Shown here piece after piece: positions 21,624-34,200 of a stretch of 64,000 bases of DNA; position 1 is the first letter of the stretch, and every line of letters starts with the position of its first letter. Source of the stretch: Angiostrongylus vasorum (Eukaryota > Nematoda > Chromadorea > Rhabditida > Metastrongylidae); assembly GCA_018806985.1 (NCBI GenBank), contig JADANN010000414.1, forward strand, positions 682,001 to 746,000, in the 5' to 3' direction. Made by a program: the position numbers and the translations under genes. The notes beneath the pieces are model-generated. The model was not told where the DNA came from and searched no databases. It saw nothing but the letters and a program-made list of their open reading frames with translations.

Positions 21624-24600
21624 TTACAGAAAGTAATCCGGTTGGGGCTTTTTTGCTGGTGCACCACGATTCTCCTTGAAAAAATAACATTCATTCAAAT
21701 GAAAAAATCTGATGTTAAATCAAAGGCTATGGTTCCACAAACTGTACAAAAAACATACTTGTGGAGCTGCTTCAAATATGGTGAACTCCTTATTCAACTG
21801 TTCATCCAATTCCAATATTGCAGCTACATTTCCACACCTACAAAGTAGGAAGAATATTACACTAAGAACTGAAGAAGCAAATTAGGATAGAACATTGTCA
21901 CTTGTTAATAAAACAGACCTTCACTGGAGACACTACATAGACTATAAAGGATAGGATAAAGCTGTCGGCATTGATCAACCCTGAAGGATGCGCCATATAT
22001 TCGACTTCTTCACGGATCATTGGACGTGACTGAATGCATATCGTGCCTTTACAATGACTCCGGATGGCCTACTGATGTATTGAACCAGTGCTGCTATCCT
22101 TGCAGACAAGTCTGGTACCAATTTGCCGACCCCAGAGAGATGGGAGGCTTTGTGTACCTAAGGCGCGGGAATCGATCCCATGTGTATTGCATGGCGTATC
22201 CGACCGCTGCGCTACACGCACTTCTATATAGACTATATAGAAGATAAGTATTTACTTTGTACATGAAATAAAGCGAAATTTAAGAAATTTTCACGGTTTC
22301 TAAACCATTAAAAACCCCGTATTTCAAATGGCACAGTGGCAGTGATGTCCATTTTCACGGGCATGGTGCTAGTTCGATTCCGCTCCGCGCCAATCAAGCC
22401 TCTCATCCCCCGGGGTCGGAAAATTGGTACCGTACTTGTCTGGAAAAAACCACTCTCTGCAATCCAATTGGGAACGCTCCAGCCTGGCTATCTCAGGAGC
22501 CCAGGGAGAACTGCTAAACCAGCATTCTACGACATTCAAGATGAAATGAAAATCCTCAAGCAGCAACCAATGCTACACGCAAAAATATGGAAGACCTTCA
22601 TGGACAATGTATGCGAGGAAACGAATTGGATGTGAGAAGTGCTCGGATTGGCACAGTAGACGTGAAGACGGATCAAATAAAATAAAATGAAAGAAATAGA
22701 AAAATTTCAAATGAGCGTTATGAGGTGTTGAACTACTTTTAAATTCTTATAAAATTTTACCATCTGAAGTCAGCAGAAAACAAAAAAAAAAAAAAGATGT
22801 AGACCTAACCAACCTATAACAATAGTTGGGAGCAGACCATACTGTTAATACACTGTCGTTAAAATGCCATTTATAACCTTCCATGACTAATTGATGAGCT
22901 CTACATATGAGGTCAACGCCATTCGTATCACAGAATGTCTAAACGAATGTAATGAGTTCATTCATAGCAAGGACTGCATTTCAGTGGAAGCTTCAAGACA
23001 TTCGCAACGACCTTCGAATTCAATGCGTGCAGTTTGGAACACTACCGACAGGGAAAAAAGAACTTCCTCAAAGTAAGCGAAACATCGCGCCATGACAAAC
23101 ACAGCAGTCCTTATAGTTGGCTTTTTAAAGGAATTGTAACGCATTGAAAAGTTTTCTAGGAGATCGCAAGATGTAATATGTGTTGCAAGGAAACTGTAAA
23201 ATTAATATAAACTGAGGAGACGTTTGTGTTGCAATGGAAACGATAGTGAATAAATTACATCAAAATCCATGGCTACTATCCATAAGGCGCCAGGACAAGC
23301 CATGCAATGAAATCAGTTCTCATTGGAAATGTCTTGAAAGACAAATTTTCGGCTTAAACGAAGATATAGGCTAAGTGTGTAGTTATGTCAAAAAAAAACT
23401 ACTTTGACAACATCTGCGCCGAACAGGTAGCCTGCCCCTCGTGGGCTCATTCCCCATCCAACCGATGAATCTTCTGGATCCGACCACAACAAGTCACACA
23501 TTGGACCATCATGCGGAACCTACAAAATCCGTTTGATGAGTACTTTAAGACGAATCAAATCTGAAAAAAAAAGCGAGTGGTGGAGGCCCGTTCAGTTATC
23601 CTTATTAGTAACTATTGATTTCTAAAATGTGCATTTCAAAACGCGATTTAGATTGTTCTAAACGAGAAGTTTGGAAGCTTTTTAATATTAACCGAAAATA
23701 TTCGCTAAACAACTTTTTCAATATGATAACTCTGTCTCAAGTAATGGTGTTGAAAAAACTAAAACCAGAAAACAGCTACCTCTTGTTTCCGATCAATCAC
23801 TCGTATTTGATCCAAAGTTTGAATGGAAGGAGATAAACCACCATGAACACAAAATGCCTGAAAAGAAAAAGACGATTAAGACTTTATGAAAACATTTAGA
23901 TAAGTTGCCCGTTAAAAAATGATAAACTATAACAGACACCTTGCCATCTATAACGGCAGACAGGGAAAGGTAGTCAAACACTTCCGTGCAGGCCTTCCAC
24001 ACCGCCACACTACCATACTTTCGTAAACATTCATCATAAAATCCGTACACCTTAAAAGTGTTAAGGTAACAGCATGTCCATGCAGTGCAAGGTTTGCTAA
24101 ATTTCAAACCGTAAATTAAAACTGAATGATAACAGATATGGAATTGGAGACGTTCCACTTTATACGTTCGCCATTCTCTACGGATAAAATCTATGTCAAG
24201 CGCATATATCTAACATAAAAAAAAGAAAAAAAAATGCGGATTTCACAAAATTAATAAGGAAGGCGAGGAAAAAATAGTGCTTATCCTATTTACTTAGTTA
24301 CCTCAATCCTTCAAATTACTCCACACAAAAATAGTAGGCAGTAAATAAACATTGACGACGTTGTGATTTATGCCATAGCTTCAGCTTGACTGGGTTTCAC
24401 GCCGATTTGTGCTCCCTATATCAATCCCGTTGACGGGTAATTGCTGACAGCACCTATAGGTCAATAACACGGCTGAGAGAAAGGCAATAAGAAGGAATCG
24501 CACGCTGTGACGATGAACGCGTTAGTCCCCAGAAAGGGTAATAACGTGTTCGGTGCCCACAACAGACACTAGCGGTCCGGAGTTTTGCAGATATCTCAGC

Positions 24601-27600
24601 ATCATGGCTAGGTTAGTTGGTTCATGCACTAGGGTTACTTCACAGAATTACGGCAAACCCCAACAGAAAAACTGTCTTAGGCAAAATACAAGACGTAGTT
24701 TTAAATCCAAGTGTCGACAAGCTACTAAAAGTAGAACTCAAATAACTTTAGCAACTCTGTTATACAAGTAATATAACATCAACTCTAAACTAGAAATTTT
24801 CATTCAGTGGGAGGGTAAAATTCTGTGGCTTAAGCTTAAACGAAAAATTATAGCAAGTCACTCCTCAATTTCTCATGGAAGAGATATGACATGGTGCAAA
24901 ATTTGGGTGCAATAAGCCAACGAATTTAACAAAAACAATGCACTTTGCTAATATCTATCTTCGAAAAAATATGTCTGATGCAGAAAGTATATAGCAGGTT
25001 CATCGATAGTTACGGATAATTTTTTTTGCAATCAGAGGAGTTCAAGAGCATAGAGTTTGGTAAATTTGTACAAAAAGCTTTGCTCTTTCAGCTTAAAGCT
25101 ATATAAGTTTCCATAAATTATTCCACTTATCAACTGCTTAGGATCCAAATTTACAAACGTAAAATTCGAATTTTTTAAAGTTCCAGAAGTAGATACTTCA
25201 ATCGCAAACAGCAACGCTGTATGGAAGAATACAATCGCGTCTTGTTCTACAGACGCTCGATGGTTTAATTAGTCCAGTGCTTGAAATAGGAGACTTGATT
25301 GATGAAAGCGGAAAAAAAGGATCTCCAGAAAATCAAGATACTACAGTGGTTGATAGGTGTTGGAAAAGAACTGTGGAATACGGATACTACAATGGAATAT
25401 TAGTTTTCAATCAGATCCACAAAATCATATTGGTATCATGAGAAATTTATTTGTTTAAATATGAGAGCGTCATTATTTTTGCACCAATCACCTTTGAAAA
25501 AAAAGTGCACATGAGCCCCTATGTGCGAAGAAACATATATAACCCTCGTCTCCAAATTCATGTTTTATAAAAAAAAGTATAGAAGATAAAGCTCTCGGCG
25601 TCGAACAATCGTTGAGGGATGCGCCATACATTCGACTTCACTAAGCATCGTTTGGAGGTGAGTGGATGCATATTTGGCTTTTACAATGACTCGCGGTAGC
25701 CTACCGATGTATCGAGCCAGTGTTGCTATCCTCCTAGACAATTCTGGTACCAATTTTCCGACCCCCGAGGGATGGAGGGCTTGGTGAGGCTGGGGCGTGG
25801 GGATCGATCCTATGTGTTTTGCACGGTTATAAATCCACATAGTGCACATGAATACGAAAAAAAGCTCATAATATTTTTGTCAAAAATCGTTTTGGAAAGT
25901 TATAAAACCTGCGTGATTTGACGACTTTCGTGGTTCCCTCTAATGAGCATCATTCGATCTGGATATCGAACTTTTAGTGCGAGAAGTAAAAGAAACGTCT
26001 CGACTGAATAAAAACCACGATCGACGAAATCTCCAAGGAAAAGATAATTCGTATCCGGTATCTGCCCACCAACCTTAAACAATAATCTCAAAGCCGCCGA
26101 TAGACCTGAGCTTAGACTTCTATCGAGAACAAATAAACCACCTTAAACAACTCCATTAGGTCATAAAATTGTCCGTGGATATCGCCACAAATCTGTAAAG
26201 CAAAAACACTACTAAGTAAGTCTACTTACTAACTGGAAAACGACAGAACTACCAACCGTAACTGGAGAATCTATGACTTGCACGTTTCCTTCTTGAACTA
26301 GGATTTCTCGAGCTTTTGCGCACAAAGACTTCACATCTTGCTCGGAGATCAGCTCACACTTCATCAACGTCTCAATATGCCTGTAAGTACGTCATTAGAA
26401 GCTCTTCGTTCCGAAACGGCGCTGTGGCAGTACACCCTAATGATGAGTTACCGACAAACCTGTCCATGAAAAGTTCACACCAATTGATAATAAAGGGCTA
26501 AACTACAATAGCGCCTTAGTTTTGATATACCTCCAGGGGCACAGTGTACTGAAGACCATTATAGTGAGCTTTCGCGGTGTATTCTTCAAAAGTGAGTGAA
26601 CAGGTGCAGCGAAACATTCGAAATGCTTGAACTAAGGGTACGAACTCTCAGGAACCAAAAAACAAAAATTCTGAAAGATGAAGAGCAAGAAAAACGTTGA
26701 AACGCCGGTCCTTGTGTCTAAACCAGATTCGTGACCTGCTTCTACTTTCGATCTTGCAATGTTAGAAATAACAAAAGAGTACAAAATCCCTGTTTTGACC
26801 TGGATGGGCATTCAACTCCAGATTCTCTCTTATCGTAAAAGGAAAGGCATAAAGATTAGGCTACGAACCCAATCTTCGCAGTCATACCAACATTTGTAAT
26901 GTTTACAAATAGAAAACCACAATAGAAGAAACTAATATTGTTGTAGAAAACGTATTTTAAAGGCGGAATGAAGACCTCTGAAATGAAAATATCATACCTG
27001 CAACAAAGAGATTCCTCAACAGGCTTCAAAAATCGATGAAAAAGAACCAAACAACGTAATGCTTAAAACTGGTAGAGCACAAGCGGAATTGGAAAAACTC
27101 GGTAATATGACTGTTTGTAACTCCTGACAACTGAACTGACAGTTATATAAGAGGATACCAACTAATTCTACGCCTTCCTAACGTAGATTTTCTGCATTTC
27201 CATGCAGATACCCATCTACGAGTAAGAGTTTCAAACTTGCTTTTGCCAAAATCGCCGCCTCCTGGCAGAAACCCGGCCGCTGAACGGCAAGTCTCCTTCG
27301 ATGCAAAAGGCTGGCAACTACCTGAGATCATAACTGGGAAGACGTTGGAATGGCACTCTCAGGATTACATAGAAATAGTCCTACTCAATCAGGCAAGTAT
27401 CAATGGAACCAATTGAATTCTTGTTCGCACAACTCTTCGTGAAGGCGGGAAATCTAATTGTCCAGTGTAACGCGATTCCCGGGCACAATAGAGAACGGAC
27501 AAAAGCATTTGAGTATGAGTTGCAAATGAAACAAAAAAAACGTACTTATCTAAGTCGTCAACGTTCATTTCTATAGGACCAGCACCAGCAGTGATGGGAG

Positions 27601-27655
27601 AGTCAGGTCGAACCTCGGACGAGCCTAGATCTGCTATCGCAGTAGCCATTACCAT
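21624..27655 (-). CDS. pph-4.1: Protein phosphatase 4 catalytic subunit, ten exons, complete
   Basis: Serine/threonine phosphatase of the PP2A/PP4/PP6 group; in C. elegans PPH-4.1 acts in centrosome maturation and meiosis. Exons (minus): 27655-27546, 26380-26257, 26192-26142, 26073-25909, 24050-23940, 23857-23780, 23519-23403, 22938-22814, 21837-21759, 21674-21624. All junctions are GT-AG and all phases agree, giving 336 residues (the C. elegans protein is about 333). Visible motifs: GDIHG at 81-85, GDFVDRG at 109-115, GNHE at 141-144, CVHGG in exon 6, WSAPNYC in exon 8, and the C-terminal DYFL whose last leucine is methylated in this family. The diverged N-terminal leader before DDLDK matches the extended N-terminus of nematode PPH-4.1. 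A second ATG at 27649 is also a possible start. Introns hold SINE B copies. PP4 rather than PP6/PP2A is chosen from exon 5 ([20 protein letters not shown]). The gene looks functional. Confidence 0.95.
21947..22221 (-). mobile_element. SINE B copy in the PP4 gene
   Basis: In the intron between PP4 exons 8 and 9. Complete from aaggataggataaagctg to the head ccgctgcgctacacgc, B box gggaatcgatccc. Confidence 0.86.
22325..22680 (+). mobile_element. SINE C copy, best example
   Basis: A box tggcacagtgg, B box tagttcgattccgc, then the core shared with SINE B (ccggggtcggaaaattggta and acttgtctgg, 22407-22443), then a C-specific 3' part (ttgggaacgctcc, caagatgaaatgaaaatcc) and the tail gaagtgctcggattggcac. 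Between PP4 exons 8 and 9. Confidence 0.75.
24325..24607 (+). mobile_element. SINE A copy
   Basis: gtaggcagtaaataaac, cttcagcttgactgggtt, cccgttgacgggtaattg, a degraded head (gctgtgacgatgaacgcg), then cggtccggagttttgc and atctcagcatcat. In PP4 intron 4. Confidence 0.8.
25575..25827 (-). mobile_element. SINE B copy, head truncated, in PP4 intron 4
   Basis: Tail, core and B box (ggggatcgatcc) are present; the A-box side is missing after tgtgttttgcacgg. Confidence 0.83.
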
Positions 27656-28201
27656 CTATGCTCTTCTAAACGTGATTAATCAAGTTTCTCTCATAAGTTG
27701 CTATATTTTAGAGTTTTTTAAAGCTCTGTTCAAGGACATACAACACTGAATATACAGAAAAATCGAGTGTAAGGAGAAAGAGTGTACCTAACAACTGTTG
27801 AAGACACTGGGTTCTTGAAGTGTCTTCCGTCCAACATGTTAGCCGTGGAGCGCCGTTGTCGCACCTCAACTTTCAACACTCTTGAAGCTTGCGTTTTCTG
27901 AGTTCTCTACACGGATATCTCTGCTTTTCTGATTTTCGGAACTCACACAGGTGCTCCCCCCAGTCGAGTCATTCGACTTTCAGGCCGAACGACCTGTACT
28001 GCTTGTAACGGCTGTTGTTGTACTGCTGATTGGCGACGCGGCGCGGTTCCACGGGAGTGGGCGGGGCACTATCGACGGTGGCGCAGGGCAGAAATGGGCC
28101 CTGAGCCGTCCCGGTCAGCCGAGTGACTCTGGCATGTCGTGATGTGACGGAGTTGACGGACCTCGTCCGGGTCAACTCCATATTCCTGAACTTCTTCCAC
28201 A
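27656..28201. promoter_or_regulatory. Divergent intergenic region between pph-4.1 and pitp-1
   Basis: These 546 bases separate the two divergent start codons and must hold at least the core promoters of both genes. The pitp-1 side (about 27950-28200) is clearly richer in G and C than the rest of the window. On the phosphatase side a TTTAG about a dozen bases before the ATG (minus, near 27668) could be a trans-splice acceptor. No TATA box can be assigned with confidence. Confidence 0.5.
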
Positions 28202-31200
28202 ATGCTCGTCAAAGAGTACCGTATCGTTCTTCCGATGACCGTAGAGGAGTATCGCATTGCACAGCTGTACATGATACAGGTAGGTGAACACTTTTTTCCC
28301 TTTGTTGGTTGGTAACATCTACCAACGAGATTCGAACTTTCTCTTGAATACTCTTCCAAACCGATATTCAGTTATCCTCGGTACGAATAATCAATATATT
28401 TCCTTAGATTGCACAGCTTGTACGAAGTTCTCAGCAAACTTTTACTCAGCTCACGTTAGAAGATGTAAGACGTTGGACGAATAGGGTTTGGTTATAGCCT
28501 CTTGTAAGCTGAGCAGTCTAATGAAATATGTTGGTTTTTCTTGAATATTTCAAGTTTCTGTCTTAGGTTTATTCGAATGTATGAGCACGTGTGTCCACAG
28601 TCCAGAGTATCTTCAGTTAGCTGTCACGTGAATTCTGTTCCATTCGCAGCGACTGAAAAGCTCTATTAATGTGGCTGTGAACACAGGCCTATCTTAGGCA
28701 TTCAAAAGGCTGACTAAACTTCGACCTCAGCGGTTGAGGTGGCTAAACGTTGTTGTTCTCTAGAATTTATTCGTTATTTATTATGTATTTATGCAAATGA
28801 CCCATCTTCATGTATTATAACGATCCTTACACTTCCTTCATTGCAGTCATTGCTCTTCCTCAGATATCCGCGAAGGTCTTCGAATTTGTTTGTGGATTCG
28901 GTTGCCACTTGAGGGTTTTGTGTTCAAACCTGCCGTTGAGTACTGGTTGAAGTGGACCTGCTTTAAAACCCTGGGATACTTCTGCAAGAGTGTTCCAAAG
29001 TCTTCACGTCTTCACCACTTACCCTTGCGAATTGGAAGGATAGCTTCTTTGAAACAACTGTGGTATCGCTATGAGACTGAGGTATTTGCAAAACTTAGAC
29101 GCCAGACCAAATCGCACCCACGATTACCCTTTCCGGGGGCTCACATGTTACCCGCTGTACCACTGAGACCTTTGCTTTACCGTTCTCCAATCCGGTTTCC
29201 TTCCATCTTACTATCATATTAATTTGCCAACCACAGGCTGATGGCGGGGTTTTTTTTTGGCGCGCTGGTGGGGTGGAACTAGCGACCACTCATCTATTTC
29301 ACGAAATCTCTAACTACTGCGCTTTTATAGTGCCCTTAGTTTATTTAATGCGTACAAGAGTTAGTTCTTATCAGTCACATATATGTCTTCGCCTTTGATT
29401 GTTTTTTGTTTTTCTCTTTTTGGGACCAAAGTTTCTTTTGGTGGCATTTTTCCAAAAAAACAAGCTTTAGAAGTTTCTACAAGTTTTCTGTCTTCTTAAA
29501 ATGGTCTTTCGTCTTTTTATGACATCACTTGTTTCTCAATAACTACCCTTGATTTTTCGATAACCAGGACAGTGAGGAATTGGAAACATGTTTGGATTAT
29601 AGAAGTGACGTTGCTATGTGTTCTAATGTCAGACATTATTTGTCTCGAGCAAAGGGATTATTCTAGTTGTCAGGCTGGCATACAAAGTGTTTTAGGCTTT
29701 TTTAGGAGTCGAGGACGACTATTCTGCGTGGTTTTTTTGTCATGAAATAAAAAAAAGTATCTCACCCAGAACTATTATCGATTTTTAAAGTAATTTTCGG
29801 GGACCGTGTACAAATAGATTTCAGTAGGCAAAATGTGGGCATCTTAAGAGTTGAATAATTCGTGTGTTTGAATCATTTCAATTTCGTATTTTAGTTACTA
29901 AGTAGGGAAGCACCTTGTTATCTACAGCGATTGAGGAAAATCTGCTTAGCTTCGGTTACATGAAAAGCTGCAAAGGAAACCGCATTTATTCCACGTGTTG
30001 GCTTCGTGTAGACAAATAGGTGTTGAAGTGTAGAAGACGATCGTTCACTTCTGTTTTTCCTTTATGGTTGAGATTGTACTCTTCTACAAATTGTCTGGGA
30101 TGGAAGTACTCTTTTCGTGTGTATTGTTGATTTACACGTTTGTTTATTTGTGTTTCGTTCTCCTACTCCGAATATCGCGTTAACGACAAACCTTGGGAAT
30201 ATAAGAAGGTTATCTTTCTAAGTCACGATCACTGAGTTGTTTTCTTAATTTAAAGCTTTCTGAGTGTTGGTAGAATGGCTTGACGTATTTGATGGTACAG
30301 ATGATTCGAGAAGGCTGGAACTCGATCAGTAAATTGTTCATTTATCTTTCCCTGCTTCATGTGCAAAAAAAACTCTATTCTTGGCACTATTCACGTGAAT
30401 AGATTTTTTTCCATGATAATTTGACAATCACCGGTTTTCAACGAAGTTCATAAAATCACCTGCATCACCTGCCCTCTTGTTGATCGTCGAGAGTGACTCC
30501 AGGCGGTGACATTAGATTCTCATTAGTCTTTGTCGCCTGCAAGATTGTCCCACGGAGTCGCGCTCATCTTAGAAACTCATGTGTTTTCAAGACCTTGAAA
30601 AAGAAATTTGCACATAAAGATTGTGCTCTTTCTGGTGTTTCTTGATGTCTCGTGGGAACCATTCACTAATTGCTCTTTCCCAGCGATTGCCATTAATACA
30701 CCACGTCTTCGACCCAGCATACTAAACACGTTTCTGTTCTTTGATCACCGAAGTAGGTCGGTGTACTGCATTCCTGCATTGACATCCAAGCTTTTGAGGT
30801 CTGCGCCGTCAGAGTCGAGAATATGGACGCAAAACTGGATTTTTGTTGTCTTGCTCTCTTACCTACAGCTTTAATGTTCTTATAAGCTCACTAAGCCTCT
30901 CATTCTATCTTGCTCAACTATGTAGTTAAGTCATAGTCATTTATCATATTAACTTTTCGGCCTAAATGCCACTTTTATGCGTGATTACGGCTTGCTAAAC
31001 GAATGAGAATATCCTGGCTATGCACGACTCGTCTTGCGTTTCTTAAATGATGATGAGAGCTGTTCTCTTTTTTGTAGCTGAATCGAATCTTCGCGCCGAG
31101 AGGGCGGTAATAGGATTCAGTGCAGAACCCAGGTACCACTGAGGTGTCAAAGAGGCTCGATCATTGTGAGAATGTGACCGATCTTCGCCCGACTCGTACC

Positions 31201-34200
31201 ATTATTGTACTCCTATGTCTATCGGCGATTTTTTATCGTTTCGAGAAGTGAATTCTTAAGGAAAGATGCCGCGGACAGGAGTCCTACAAAACGGTTTCAA
31301 CTCTCATTTCGATCTCCAGTTCCAAATTTTTAGATCCTCTGTCCAGTTTCTTTCCCCATTGGTAATCTGGCATTGGAGTTCCTAGCAACGAATTTGTAAA
31401 AAAGGTTTCATCGCGATTTACTACCTCCAGTTGGCTGTAGAACGTGTTTATTTCACTTTTTTGGGCTGTACACGTTTGTCAGTAACAGTTGATGGTATCG
31501 ACTTTGTTTTTACGCAGAAATTGGAGACACGGAATGGCCAAGCGCGATGATAGGATTTCGTATGAGGTGACTAGATGGAAAATAGATGGGAGTACGACAA
31601 AACTTGCGCCTCGTAGATTTCTTTACGGAAATTTCCCTCCGCGAATAATAAGGGTCCCATCATTTAATTAACGTATATCGTTCGTCCTGATTTTGGTTTG
31701 TTGTAGAGCTATCACATAGAATTTGATGCGATCAACACCCTCAAGAAGAGCGTAATGATCGGTGTCTGAAATGACTGTTCTAGTGTTATAACTGCAGAGC
31801 AAAAAGCACTCTCCACGGCGTGTCGTGGTCATGCTGTATGGCCCGTTTCCAGTGAGTTGTGTTCAACTCGAGATTTGATCGCCTCTAACTGGTTGTTTCA
31901 GCGTTCGACGTTGTAGGCGAGATTGTTCAGTGTGCGAAGTACTGAGGCTGAAGTTTTTCTGGTTGAGACATTGTGGTTAGCTGAAGTCCTAGAGGTCATC
32001 GTAGTCAAAGTCATGCTCAGGTTGTCACTACAACAAGTATTGGTTGTCCTTGTGGATATGATGGAGATCTGCTAGCTTGCGACAAATTTGATACTAGGAC
32101 AGCAGTAATTCCTGGTATTGGTTTACTCTTATCTGGGTTTCCAGACGGATACGTCGGACTTTTTCTCAGCTTGAAAGACTCTGTTGGGGGTATGAACCAT
32201 TGGCCTTACAATGTCATTAATAACATCAGGAAAAGTCTTTTCTATTAGTGTACAAATTTCTTAACTCGTCAGATACATTACTGATCAAGAACTTGTCATC
32301 AGTTATCGTAGAACCAGTTTCGTCGCGTACATGTTAAATAGCCAATGTTGAACATCTATATGCATGAAGGCCTGTGGGCTCACAAAGTTTTTTATGGCCG
32401 TTTCTCTCTGAACACATCCGAAGGTTTTTTTTTCAGTGGAAGAAAGTGGGATTAGGGTGATTTCTTTTACTTCCTGGATTTTGACGGTTTTCGTTCAATA
32501 CTTAAACAAGTACGCTATTATTTGGACATGGTTGTGCTGAATCGCTTTGACATGTTGGTGACTAGAATAACAGTCGTTCGTGCAGTATTTTGGCAGTCCT
32601 CAATATGGCGCGAATGATGATGACGGGTAACGTAGAACCGGCCGATTGGGTAAGAGTTAGCGATATCGTGGTCCTACAACAAAAAATCCTCTTTTCCCAC
32701 TCACTGGAAAATTTGAATTCTGACAAGTGATGTAAGAATAGCTTGGTCAATATGTTCATGAAAACTGATGGTAAATTCTTTCGATATTGTAGTTTAATCC
32801 TCCCCAGACCGGACGTTTGTTATTCGGCGATGAAATAGTAGGTCGGAATTCCTAAGGGAGAAGGACATATCTAACTTACCTGATCTGATATTAAGGCCAG
32901 TGAACGTGACTGTTGATTACAGTAGAGCTGGTAGGTGATGTTCTTCTTTGTCGTTTAGGAAGGTGTGAATTCCGTCTGGACGCTAGAAGACCATCATCTT
33001 TGTTTTATAACTGGTGCTGACGCAATTGGCTTTGTGGTCGCTTTTTCCAAACTCCACACCTTGAAACAGTATTGCTGTTTTTCTCAAAATGGGATTTTCT
33101 TTTATCCGCCGTCTGTAAAGCTTCATAAACTCGGACGTAAGTTTTGGTTAATGCTTGCTGTTTGTGCCACGTCATTTTGTTATATTAGCTCGATTGTTTC
33201 TTAAGGTAGACATTTCCTGGAAACTTTCAAATGGTTTTTTAACATTGACATGAATCGTTGGGCTCGAGTAACGTAGTGGTGAAGATGTTACTCAATAGTA
33301 CGCGCAAAGCTACTGGTTCAAATCCTCTCAAAACCTCCCATCGTTTCAGATTTGGGAACTTTGTATCAAACCTTTCAAGGAAGCTCTCTCCAATCCATAA
33401 AGGGTGATGCCTTTGGTGAAGATCTAGGAACGTTTTATCATGGCTATTTTAGAATTCTTAGAGAGGAAATACTCAACCACTGTTCAACGAAATTCATAAA
33501 GAAGAACGAAATCTTTAAAGCGCATTTTAACCTACACGCAGATCCGGAGGCCTTTTTTTGATGATGGATGCGAGGAAACATTCTCACGCATCAAACCACG
33601 AAAGTGGAGCGGAAGATAAAAAAGTAAACAAATAGGCAATTAGGAAATAAGTGGAAAACAAAAAAGTAGTAGACAAATAAGAAAAATAAATAACGAGTAA
33701 AGATGGAAGTATTCAGTAACTTGCTGGCATTTTTGATCGACGTTATTGATAACGATGTCTTTCCAAAGCCAACTAATCTAAGCATCCCAATTTCTTCTTG
33801 TTTTGGGGCTTCTCTTCAAATTTTGGGGCTTTCTTTCCCTTCGTCGGAAAACTAGAATCTTGACCGAAGAGGGGGACGATCTGATTCTACGTAATGTTTT
33901 AGGACAACAATATCATTGATTAAGCAAAGTCCTAGATTTACCATGACAAAGTTTATGTCATTGTGATACTTTTTCGTTGCGAGACTCCTTTGATTGTTGA
34001 GACAAGGGCATCTGAAATTGTCAGTTGTCATGACCGTCACCTTATTCTCTCCATTCTAGTCTTTGCGGTATGATGTGAAGTTCTTCAAATTGAAGTTCTT
34101 CTGGGTCAGCTGTTGGGTATGATCTCTGTAAAACTTTCGGAATTCCATGTAGATTGCTTCAGTTTTGTCGTCGCCATATTCTGATTTTTGGATCCTTAAT

